Origin: Strix aluco
Taxonomy: Eukaryota > Chordata > Aves > Strigiformes > Strigidae
DNA: 64,000 nucleotides
Assembly (NCBI RefSeq): GCF_031877795.1
Contig: NC_133948.1
Location: forward strand, 16,446,948-16,510,947
Direction: 5' to 3'
Part shown: in pieces, positions 29,961-41,900 of the stretch
Layout: each line of letters starts with the position of its first letter
Position numbering within the stretch: position 1 is the stretch's first letter
The notes under the pieces: generated by a model
Told to the model about the DNA's origin: nothing
Database searches by the model: none
Seen by the model: only the letters and a program-made list of their open reading frames with translations
Translations under genes and position numbers: made by a program

Positions 29961-32900
29961 GCGGGGAGCCGGTCCTGGGCACACCGGGCCCGGTCCTGCT
30001 CCCCCTTGAGTCAGTCCTGCTGCGGGGAGCTGGTCCTGGGTGCCTCCGGGGCCGGTCCTGTACCCCCCGGCAGCGGTTCTGCTGTGGGGAGCCGGTTCTG
30101 GGTGCCTCCGGGGATCTGGTCGTGCTGGGGGGCGGGGGATACACACACCCCCATCCTGCATCCCCGGGACCGGTTCTGTTGTGGGGAGCCGGTTCTGAGT
30201 GCCTCCGGGGATCGGGTTGCACTGTGGGGGGGGCCGGTCCTGCACCCCCCGGGGCCAGTCCCACCGCCGATCCTGGGCTGGCAGGATGCAGGATGCTCTG
30301 GGTATCTTGGTGGAGCTGCCCCCAGCTGCCTGGGATGGCGGAGTTGGCAGCTCCAGGACCCTCGGGTTTGGCTTCAGAAACTGGGTGCTGGCACTGCCCG
30401 GCTGTCCCCAGGGGTCACATCCTGCCTGCCTGGCCAGGGGCAGGGCCCCTAGAGCTGGCAGTGCCTTGTCCCCGCTCCCAGTGCTCTCTGTGTACCACGG
30501 GTGGCTTTGCAGAGCATCACCTCGGGCCAAGCTTCTCCACAGCACTCGGCCTTGGTGCTGGTCAGGCTGCTCGGCCAGGCTGGCCCCAGCAAAGGGGGGG
30601 AGAGCGCCCACAGCCGCTCCCTCCCGGCTGGGAGAGCAGGATCCCCTGCCCTTGATGGGGGGCCCAGGCCATAAATGCACCTTTACATCTCACCCGTGAG
30701 GTCAGACGAGTCCACAAGGAAAACATGTGCTGCGAGCAAGAGGGGCCGCATAATGGCTTCATTCAGCAGGGCCGCAGGGCGCTGGTGCCCCCTCCTCAAA
30801 TTACAGGCTGAGTTTCCTACGGAGGCATTTCACGAGCCAGAGCTGCTGCAGCTCCCGGCCCGTGCTGTTCCTCGGCAGGGGAGGATGCGGGGAGCGGTCC
30901 CTCCTCGGCTGCCCGTGATCTGCCCAGCTGGTTCCCAGAAAAACTGCCATCATGTCCCGGGGTGGCAGAGGGGACGTGAGCAGTGTGCCCCCCTGATCCA
31001 GGCATCCTGCCCCATGTGCTGGGGATGGGGTGCCTGGGTGCTCCCCCTTGCACAGGGCTCACACACACACACACACCCCCCCCATCCCTGCTGGATGGAG
31101 GTGGGGGAGATGCTGCACCCAGTGCCGCAGGGCTCAGACTCGCTCCCTGTGCCACCCATGGGTGTCATGGGGTGTGCAAGAGGCACTCGGGGGTGAGCAG
31201 GACAGGGCGCACAGGGTGGGCAGGTGGTGGCATCCATCCTCCCGTGGCGAACAGGTCCTGAAGGCAGCCCTGGAGCCAGACAAGGTGGGGAGGGGATGGT
31301 CCCTAGGAAGCTGAGAGGACGTTTGCATCATTTCCCACACCTCACCCTTCTGCAAATCCCCCTTCCCTCCCTACCCACCCCCTGGCACCCACCCCCGTCT
31401 TTACTGTGCTGCTCCCCTCGGCATGGGGGGTGCCCCATGTGTCACCATCCAAACCCACCTTGGTGGCCCCAAGAACCCAGGGCAGGTGCTGGGGGTCCTG
31501 CCCTGTGCCTGGGGCTGGGGGGGCAGCCGGGCTGGAGGTGCCTGGGGGAGGAGGTCCCGGTATCCCCTGCCCGAGCTTGGTAAAGCTGCTGGTTGGACTC
31601 TTGGCCATGTGGCTCTGCCAAGCACTTGCAGGCATCCCTTGGAGATGCAGGTTTCGGAGGGCTCGAGAGGAGGATTCTGCTTCAGGCCCTCCTGCGACCT
31701 CCTGAGACCCAGCTGGGGAGCAGCAATTCAAGGAACTATTTAGGGCAGAAGAAACTGGCATATTTGGGGGCTATTTGGTGTCAAAGTTTTGTGTACTAAA
31801 TGCATCTTGCTCCGAAATTTGAAGCTCTTTTATAATTCACAAGTTGGCATGACACTCTCCGAAGCTGCCGTTTGGGATGCAGGCTGATGAGAGCCCTGCA
31901 CGCGTGGGCATTGCTTTGTCCCTGTCTTGCTCTCACTAACGCTCTCTTTTGGTAATCTTTCTTTTTTAACTTATTTTTCTTTTCTTCCTCTGCTTGAAGG
32001 GTTTCTGTTTACATACGCGATCCTACTCCTGCCTGCACCGGGGGATCTCTGTCTTTGCCTGCACCCCGAGGCTGGGTTCAGGTCGGGGAGCTGCGGCTGG
32101 CATCGGCTGGGGGGGATGCTGCTGGCTGGGACCTGGTGGTCCCAAGAGCCCTGTGTGCCACACAGGGGGAGGTGGGTGGCACCGAGTGATGGGTGACACA
32201 GAGAAAGAAAGAGCTCAGCACCGGGGCGATGCTCGGGAGGAGCGGCGGGGTGGGGAGCACTGGGGGTGGCTGCGTGGCTGGGGAGGGTGACAGCAATGCT
32301 CTGGGCTTTGGGGACGCGCCCGCAGGGCTCCTCTGCAGCTCTGTCTGGCGGGCTGAGAGCGGGGAGGTCTCGCATGGGACCAGAGGCAGCAGCTCCCACC
32401 CGAGGCCCAAGGTCTCTCTCCTGCTTTCAGGGCTGTGAGCTTGCTCCTCATTGTTTAGTGGGGGCTGCGTTGGTCTGGATGAGGAGCCATCCCTCCTGCC
32501 TCAGGAGCCCTCTCCATAGCCATAGGTAAACGGGATGTGATTCAGGGAGCAATGCGGAATATTAATCCGCAAGAAAAATATTCTGCCTCCGTAGAAACCC
32601 TTGGAGCATTTGCAGAGGTCCTGCTGATGCTCGGTGTGAGCAGGACGTGCCCATGTGCCGGGGGCAACGCTGGCATCGAGCACGTGTCCCTGCAGGTCAC
32701 AGCTCTGGCTCTGCCCACATCCCCGCTCCTTTTCCCCCGCATCAGCAAAGCTCCCAAGCCCTAGCCACATCTCAGAGGCAGCTTTTCTTTCTTTTTCCCA
32801 GCATTTGTAGTGCTTTGAAGAAAAGAAAAAGAAATCGAAAGTGTATTTGCACTGTGCGTGTCTGCAGTGGCACGTCCGTGTGGGTCAGCAGGAAGCTTTT

Positions 32901-35900
32901 AAATGGATTTCCCAATGATCCCAGTTCCAGTGGTCATGGGGAAAATGGAGCGAGCCCTCTTTGGAGGAGCTGAGACATGTTTTAGACCCACGCCCCGATG
33001 GGTGCCAGTCACCTCTGCAGCCAGCACCTGTGCTCAGGGACCGGTCCCTGTGCTGCCCTGGGAGCACCCGTTACCCAGTGCTACATCCTAGCTGCCTCCT
33101 TGCAACAGGATTAAGTTTATTTGCTGTCAAAGCCACTGATAAATGAGGCGGAGGCCGAGTGAAGGGGCGTGGGACACTATCGGCGGGCACGGTGAAGGAG
33201 AGATTAGCTATCAGTGAAAAGATAAGCATGAATCCTGCATCCGGTGAGGCAGTGGGTGGGCTGGGGTCCCAGCTGGTGGTGGTCACGGTGCCGCTCGCCT
33301 CCCTCGGCTCATGGCAGGGGATGGATTCTTCCCTCCTGCCACCATGTTTCAGCAGCTCCTGGCTCCCCACCATCAGCCCGGGGCTTTCATCACAGGTGAT
33401 GCTTTTAGGTGCATCGTCCATGATGCCCATTTTGGTGGCCAGGCTGAGCTGTTCGAGGGAGGAGTTTGCCCAAGCAGAGGGCTTTCCCCTTGCAAACCTG
33501 CCATGATTTCATCTACAAACCACTAAACACTGAATTTCTAAAGTGTGAAAGCAACCCCAGACGGGATAGTGGGTGCTCTGGCCACGCCGTGGGAGGGCCA
33601 GGGCACTGTGGGCTCCTTCCCCGCCTGCGCCTGAGCATCCTGCTCAGCTGGCGAGGCTTTACAGAGAGGGCAGCCCTAAGCCTATTGCAGAGAAGAGCCT
33701 TGTCTCCAGCCCACCCAGTCCTCGGGGGGGTGGTTTGGTCATGGACCCCCGTTTACAGTTAACACTGTGCATCCCCCTGCATGCTCGGCCAGAGCAGAGC
33801 CCCCCACCCGAGCCCTGGGGTCCCTGCGTGGGGGGTACACGCTGGCTGCCATTGCAGCGTCTTGCGACTGCTTCGATGGGTTGAATAGATGGAGCTATTT
33901 TGGGCTCCAGCTGCAAGGCATTTTTTCCAGGCCTTGAATCATTTTTGTGGTTCTTTTCTGCCTCCTTTCCAATTTTTCACCATCCACCGCGAAAAGGGGG
34001 ACGCGATGCTCCCGGCTCGGCCGTGCGGGTGCTGCCTGCCGAGGGGCCGGCGGTGGGAGCTGCGTCCAGCCTCCCCGGTACCCGTGTTTGGCCGGGGGGC
34101 TGCTGGCAGCTCCCTCCCCGGCCCCAGGACAAGGCGGTCTGGCAGCCAGACGCGGTCCTGTGACTGAGCTGGGTTTTGAGCGAATACTTCCTCGCTGTCT
34201 CCTCCTCCTCTTCTGCATTTGTTACATATAAAGAGGAAAAGGGAAAAAAAAAAAAAAAAAAAGCAAAACGCATTCCAGGCTGCGCCGCCGAACCAGCCTG
34301 GGTGAAGTTTTCCTTGACTGCAGCATCCGCTTGGACCTTTTATAACCCTCCAAGTCGCCAGTGGGGACGAGGCGGTGTGGGTCACCCCAGGGATGAGCCA
34401 GTCGCATCGGCATGAGCAGGGTTCCCCCACCTAGGCGGTTCCTGCGGTGTCACAACCTGGGTTGCAGCATTGTGAGCCCCCAGCCATTTGCTTGCGGGGG
34501 GGTCACTGAACTAGTGTGGGTGAGGTGTCCCTGCTTAGTCCCCATGTGTCCCATCCCAGCAGGGAGCTGCATCTCTGGCTGAGCCTCTGAGGGGGTCTGA
34601 GACCCCATCCTGGTGTTGGCTGGGGTCAAGCTTGTGCCATAAACACTTTGGCTGATGCTCCTGTGCATGGTGCTCCCTGGTGGCACTCGAGGACACCCAA
34701 GGGACACATCCCAGCCACCTACACTCGATATCACTTGGCTCGTATGTGGGGAACATCTCCCAGGAGCTGGCTGTGCTCCAGCCATCCTGGCAGGGTGGTT
34801 CCAGCCTGCCTTTGGGGTGCCGTCCCCAGGCCACTGAGCAGCCAACCTGGGTTTTAGGTCACGTTTGGTCTTTCTGCGGCAGCCAGACAAAGTGGAAATG
34901 CCCGTCCCTTGAGCTGCACTGCCCAGTGCTGGCAGGGAGGCACCGAGCCGAGGGGCAACTTGCTGTCCCTGCTCCCATGACGGGGTTGCAGGTGCTGCCA
35001 GGGTCCTTCCCGGTCTGCTCCGGGCTCCTGCTGGCACCTGGCACTGAGGCTGTGTGCAGGCAGGGGGGTGCATGCAGGCAGGGGAGGGCAGCAGGGAGCA
35101 TGGAGGCAGCAGGGTGTGTGCAGGCAGGGGAGGCAGGGATTGAGGCAGGCAGCGGGGTGCAGGCAGGGAGTGGAGAGCAGCGTGGGGATGATCACAGCGT
35201 GGGCACTGCTGGCCCCCACTCACCACAGCACCCTCCTGAGCGAGGAGGTCCAGCACCACGGGGACACAAGCCGGGGGTCTGGCTGCGGGCACCGTGCCAT
35301 CCCACCCCAGGAGCGGGCTGCTTTGCTGGCCCCTCAGGGGCAGAGCAGTTGGTTTTCCCCTGGGTCATTTAGACCCTTCCCTTTTTTCACAGCTTTTGGT
35401 GGTCTTTGGGATTTTTTTTTTTGCAATAACAGTTGCAAACGTGACTTTTGTTGCTTGATCGCTCCTGATTAATGGGAGAAACTGGTCCTGTCCTTGCTCT
35501 CGGCATCGCCTCAGCTGGCTGATGGGCCATCTTGAGCTGGTGCCCATGGGAGCCCCCCAGCAGATCTGTGCTCCCTACGTGGTGGAGGAAGAGCCAACAG
35601 CTCTCCTTGCCCCACCGGGGTGCAGCAGCCCCCGGTCAGGGTTCAACTGACTTGGAGTGGGACCCTTCAGCACCATGGCAGTGGTGCTCCCGGTGGGTTT
35701 TTGGGAAGGACCAGGACTTTCTGAGGGTCATAATTATTTGTGGTGCTTTTTTTCCCCTTCAGCTCCTCGGTGCTCGTGTGCTGCCCAGGATGGAGGCAAC
35801 AAGGAAGCGAGTGTTTAATAGGTAAGCACCGGTGTTTTGCTTCATTGGACACTGCTCATCAGCCCATCCTTTGCTGAGCCCTCCTGGCCTCACCACTGCT

Positions 35901-38900
35901 GTCAGGGGCTCCCCTGATGTGCCCCATGGCGGGGACCCCCTGTTCCAGGGACCTCTGCCTGCAGCTGGCCTCCCCCGGGATGCTGGAGGCTGCCCTGCCT
36001 CCCTGCAGTGCTCCAAGCTGGCAGTGTGCGGATGGAATGGGGTGCTGGTCACAGAGCCCAGCCCTGGGGTACCCCCTGCCCCCACAGTGATGCCTTGGGG
36101 TGCCACCAGTGGGGTCCTCTGTGGGGAGCATCACCCCTGCTCCCAGGCCAGGGGGTTTCTCTCCATGCCAGCCAGCTTTGGGTCTAAGGATTTGGGGGTG
36201 CTGCTCTGGGACCCAAAGGACAGCGAGGTGTCACCCAGGGTGAAGTGTGGGTGCAGCTGCAAGGGGGGGACCCCGAGATTTCCCATGGGTGCTGCAACAG
36301 CGTGGGGAGCCAAGTCAGAGCTGCTAGTGGAGAAGCCACCAGGACCAGGCACGTGGCCATCACGGCCCCGTTGGGGAGAGGCTGGCGGGGCAGGCAGGCT
36401 GTCAGGCAGGGGCCACCGAGCCTGCAGGCAGGGCAGAGCCAGCTGGGGCCACGCCAGGCGTTACAGCTCTTACTGGTGAGCCCGGCATGGATGCTCAGCA
36501 TGAAGACCCGGGACCGCTCATCCCCTGCAGTGCCACCACGATGCAGGTGGCTGGTTTGGGGTTCCTGTGTTGCTGCCCGCAGTCTCAGCTGGCCACGGGG
36601 CTCGCCTCGCCCCAGGAGAGCCGGAGGAGCTCTGCACACCGGCCGGGGGTGTCAGCAGTTTGCAGCCAGCGACGAAGACCACGTAACCAACTAACCCACC
36701 GTGCATGAGCCCTCATAACTGCTCGCTGCATGTGTTGGGTGCCTGCGCGCCGGGAGCAGGACGCGGTCCCTTCGGCGTGCTGGCAGGAAGGGAGAAGGAC
36801 AGGGTCTGCCAGGACAGCGGGGGGGAGGCTGGTCCCATCAGTGAGCTGTCCCCATCTCCTCGCCCCCCCTCAACCTGCTCTAACCCTTAGACTCACTGCT
36901 CCTAACCTGTGTAATCTGTCTATTTTAGGGGTTTCTATAGTATCCATCACCGTAGGTCTAAGAACTCCCAGGTAAGGTGGATGGGATGGGTGGTCTGCTC
37001 TCCCTCTCCCGGTGGCTAAGAAGGCTTGTCCAGGGCCATGTGGGATCTGCCTGCGCCTGCCTGCACCACGGTGCTGCCCGTCCCACGTCCTGCGCCTGCA
37101 CCCGCTCTGGGCATTGGCTCCAGCGCAAGGTCCCCTCAGCAGGAGAGGGGCTGGTGGCCTGTGTGGGAGAGGCGGTGGTGGGGGACCGCTGTGGTCCGTA
37201 AGGAGTGCAGGGAGGGGGACAAGGGGACTGTGCTTGTGGCTGCCCGTGTCCCCCCCTGTCCCACGTCCCCGCTCTCCCCTGGCGCTGCCTCTGCCGGCGA
37301 TACAGAGCTGGGCGAGGGACGCTGCCACTGGGCGCAGCCGGTGGCGGGGATGGGGCTGGGCTGGTGGCAGGAGGCTGATGGCCAGGATGGAGCTGAGCTT
37401 GGTGGCAGGAGGCTGGTGACAGGGACGGGGCTGAGCTGGGTGGCAGGAGGCTGGTGGCACATTTCTGGTGAGGCTCCCATCCAGCCTGCCTGGCTGCTTG
37501 CCAGGACAGTCACAGTGCCGCAGCTCAGCAGCACCCGGCGTGCCACCGTGCACCCCTTCCCCTGCTCTGCGGGGCTGGGGGGGGTTTGGGGGAGCAGGGG
37601 TGAGCCCGCTGGCACACATGCTCACGCCTGCCGTCTGTCCGTCCATCCAGCTGTGTGCGAGGGGAACTTCACCTGCAAGGAGAACGAGGTGTGCGTCAGG
37701 CCCGGCGAGTGCCGCTGCCGCCACGGCTACTTCGGTGCCAACTGCGACACCAGTGAGTACCAGCAGGTGCCCGCGCATCCTTGGTGGGGTTCACCAGGGT
37801 GGCCCTGGGGTGCTGGCTCATCCCGGGGTGACTTTCCAGAGAGGAACATCAGGGACGAGGCTGGAGATGCTCTTGCTCTGCCCTTGCCTGTCCCCCTGGC
37901 TTTGTCCCCAGAGCATCGTCGCTTTGGAGGGGTCTCCTCTGAGATCCAGCGCGCTGGGAGGAGTTGGGGGGACTGTGGGCGAAAGGTCCTGTTGTGGCTG
38001 AGGGTCTCCACTGGTGCCCAGTGGTGGGGTTGTGCCACGGGCAGTGCTGGGGCTGACGGCTCTGCCTACAGAGTGTCCCCGGCAGTTCTGGGGTCCCGAC
38101 TGCAAGGAGATGTGCAGCTGCCACCCCAACGGGCAATGCGAGGACGTGACGGGCCAGTGCACCTGCAACCCCAACCGCTGGGGTCCCAAATGCGAGAACG
38201 TCTGCCTCTGCAAGCATGGCAAGTGTGACCAGAAGACGGGCAAATGCACCTGCGAGCCCAACTGGTGGGGACCCCAGTGCTCCAGCTCCTGCTATTGCAG
38301 CCACAACTCCCAGTGCGACCAGCAGACGGGCAACTGCCTGTGCCAGCCCGGCTGGTGGGGCCGCGGTTGCAACAACCAGTGCTCCTGCAACAACTCGCCC
38401 TGTGAACAGTTCACGGGGCGCTGCCAGTGCCGGGAGCGGACGTTCGGGCCCCGCTGTGACCGTTACTGCCAGTGCTACAAGGGCAAGTGCAACCAGGTGG
38501 ATGGGACCTGCACGTGCGAGCCGGGCTACCGGGGGAAGTACTGCCGTGAGCCGTGCCCGGCTGGCTTCTACGGCCAAGGCTGCAGGAGACGGTGAGTGGC
38601 TGGACCCTGTTGGGCCTGATCCAGCACCGTGGGCTCGGTGGGAGGTTTTGGGGTCACGGCGCCCGCTGACTGGGTCCTCCTGGGCCGTTGCAGGTGCGGG
38701 CAGTGTAAGAGCCTGCAGCCGTGCACTGTGGCGGACGGGCGCTGCCTGACCTGTGAGGCCGGCTGGAACGGCACCAAGTGCGACCAGCCCTGCTCGCCCG
38801 GCTTCTATGGAGAGGGCTGCGAGAAGCTCTGTCCCCCCTGCAAGGACGGCCACACCTGCAACCACATCAACGGCAAGTGCTCCCACTGCAACCCGGGCTG

Positions 38901-41900
38901 GATCGGAGACCGGTGAGTGCAGCTGGGTGCAGAGTTGGGCCCCGGTGGGGCGGTGTCCAGCCTCCCTGCTGCTCCCTGCCCAGGCACTGGCGGTGGCTGC
39001 GGGTTTCTGCACCCAGGACGGGGGGGGCAGGGATGGGCTGAGCCTGCTGGCACAGCAGTGGGACTGGAGGGAGCCTGCGAGACCCCTGCCCTGTGCCCCC
39101 AGGCACGTTGGGTGCTCACGGTGGGGCTCAGCTCTCAAGCTGGGATGCTTTCCCGCAGGCACCCAAGCAGGGCTGACAACACAGCCCCATCCCCTTGCCT
39201 ACACGCAGGAGAGCTGGGGGCATACTAGAGGTCCCCAGGAGCCATGGGTGCCCCAGCCACCTGCCCTCATCCCCCCCCCAGGTGTGAAACCAAGTGTCGG
39301 AACGGGACGTACGGGGAGAACTGCGCCTTCGTCTGCAGCGACTGCGTCAACGGCCAGTGCCACTTCGAGACCGGCCGGTGCCTCTGCCGCCCTGGCTCCC
39401 ACGGCACCTAGTAAGTGAGCCACGGCCGGAGCACTTCGGGGTGCGCCCCAGGGTGATGCTCGGGCATCTCCTGCCCCCTTGGGTCCTACACAGTTCCCAG
39501 CCAAGAGGTTGCCTGCAGTGGAAGCGCTCACGGGCAATAATTGGGATGATTTTTGGAGTGGAGGGGAATGGAGCCGTTAGCAGCAAGATAACGCGGCAAG
39601 AGAGGGGTTTTGCTTTAGGAAACGCCTAGTTGGCAAAAACAAATGCTGTCGACAAAACGGTGGTTTGTTGTTTGTTTTTTTTTTTTTTAAGTCCAGGGTG
39701 GAATTTCTAGCTGAAAAGAGAGAGAAAACCACATCCCAGAATAGCAAATAGCCTCATGGGCATGGCATCTGTGGGGTGCTTCTGCTGCAAGCTGTGGCTC
39801 TGGCCGGGGTCTTCCTCACCCCCGGGAAGAGCCCCCCAGTCCTCCCCCTTTCCCCCTGCCCAAGGAAAGGGCACAAGGGACATCGATGTCCTGCTCACAT
39901 GCCCTGGTGGTTTTCTCCAGCGTGGGACTGAAATGCTGTTTTGAAAAGGCAAGGAAAGCATTTCCCACCGGCTGGGGCATGCAGGCAGCTCCCCCAGGTC
40001 CTGCCGGGTGTTACTCAGATTTTCCCAGCAATTAACCACAAGGGTGATGGCAGTGACAGGGATTCAGAGCTGGCATCCTGCCCATGCCAGTGTTTTGCTC
40101 AGGGCATATCAACAGGGAGCCTTTGCATTTCGAGGGGGTTTTTGGGGGGCTTTGCCAACACTGATGCTGCTGGAAGAGCCGGCTGGGCACCGGCACCAGC
40201 TCAGGATGCCCAGCCTGGGCATTGTTGCCACCTTCAGCAGCAAAGGTGAGCGAGTCCTGGTGCTCAGCAGGGGCCTGCGGTGGCGCTTTCAGCACAGCGC
40301 TGGAGGGCAACGCGTGAATTCAACTGTTGTGAGACCCTGGCAGAGCATCGGGAATGTGGGCGCTGGGGGTGCTCAGGATGCGGCCCCGGCCCCAGCAGCA
40401 TCCCGGAGCTGTAACCGCGGGCTGAGCTGTGCCGTACGGGTGCACACCGGGCGGGCTCGGGGACTCTCTCGGTGCTCAGGTGGATCCCTGTGATTCTGTG
40501 CAAAGTAGTGTTTTTGTCAGCAGCATTTGATTTGCTAAAAAGAGGGTGATTTCTGGAAGAAAGGCAGAAGTGATGTCCTCACCATGCAGGGGTGTCCTCT
40601 CAGCTCTAATTCAGGAGGATGCTAAAGGAAAGGCTGCTAACATATTTGTAGTGTGCGCAAAGTGGTTTATCCAGAGGTGTTGGGACCCTTTTGGAAAAAA
40701 AAACACCGCCCTGTGCTCTCCCAAAGTCTCAGCCTGGGGCAGATGTAGGTCTAAACAGTGGGGTGAGGAGGTTTGGGTTGCCAGGGAAATATCCAGCTCC
40801 ACCTCACCGCGTCTGCTGCCGCTGCGCAGCTGCTCGGGGCGGCGGCGGGGGCTCGGCACCCATCCCGGCGGGCACGCGGCACACGGCGGGCACGAGGCTC
40901 GGCCAGGGCGGCGCTTTGCAAGTCGGCGGAGCATGAAATGGGCTGAGCTGCCTCCGGGCGCCGTGCCGAGGGCTGGGGGCAGCTGTGGTCCCCAGGGGGA
41001 GCGCGTTTGGGCTGGGGCCCGCTGGCTCCTTACGGCCGGAATGCGGCTGCTGGTGAGCAGCTGGTGGGGGGTTTGGTGCCCAGCAGCGCTGCCAGCGTCC
41101 CCCAAATCCACCCGGGTCCGGCGCCGTGGTGCCGCCGGGGTGGGAGGTCAGGTTGGCCCTGCTGACACCGGGAGCCTCGGGTGCTGTGATCTGTGCCTGG
41201 CACAGGCTTTCTGTGCTCAAACCCCTGACACTTGCGAGTTGGTGCCGGTTCATGTCCGTCCCCATTGCCTTGGTGATGCTGCCAGGGAGGTCATTTTACC
41301 AGCCGTGGGGATTTGATGCCAGGCTTAGCCGAACCGAGAGAGTCTGCCCTGATGGAGCAGATGTCTTAGGGCCGCTCGGTTGTTTTTTCTTCTCAGAGGC
41401 CAAAAAAGCAAAAATAAAATCAATCTGGGCACTTTCCCAGCTCGTGGCTGCCGTGGCCCTGCCTGGCTCGGTGTGGGGGGGCCCGGGGGTGCTGCAGCCA
41501 CGTCACTGACGAGCTGAGCTGGAAATCCTGCATGTGACATTGGTGTGTCTTTAGATGTGACTGCTGCGTTCGTGACCTTTCGTAATTGCTGTGCCTAATT
41601 GTGAAGCCCTTCACGGGGAGCAGCGGGAGCATCTGTGCTCCAGCTGGGCCAAATCTCCTGAGCGATGGGAAAGGGGCTCTTGCTCCCTGGCTCCCCCAGG
41701 GTGCGTGGGGGCTGTGTCAGAGCAGCTTGGAGAAGTGCCCCCCATTTTTCCCCAGAGCTCAGAGGGCTTGGGAGGAGGCAGCGGCCGGGGTGGTGAGGGC
41801 TCTCACTCAGCCTCTTTCTTCCAGCTGTAACCTGACTTGCCCGCCCGGCCGCTATGGAGCCAACTGTGCCGAAGCCTGCAGCTGCCACGACGGTGCCTGT

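Larger units (their letters stand above)
29692..35762 (+). other. SCARF2: SCARF2 intron 1 (6.1 kb)
   Basis: Contains two minisatellites, an A-run near 34240-34261, possible old CR1 remains and otherwise unique sequence. The AT-richer spots at 31730-32000 and 32520-32900 are the most likely places for intronic control elements. Confidence 0.7.

Noticed and set aside
36929-36971. Candidate SCARF2 exon 2
   Set aside because: It contains stops or breaks phase. The true exon 2 at 35763-35821 encodes CCPGWRQQG and fits both flanking phases.
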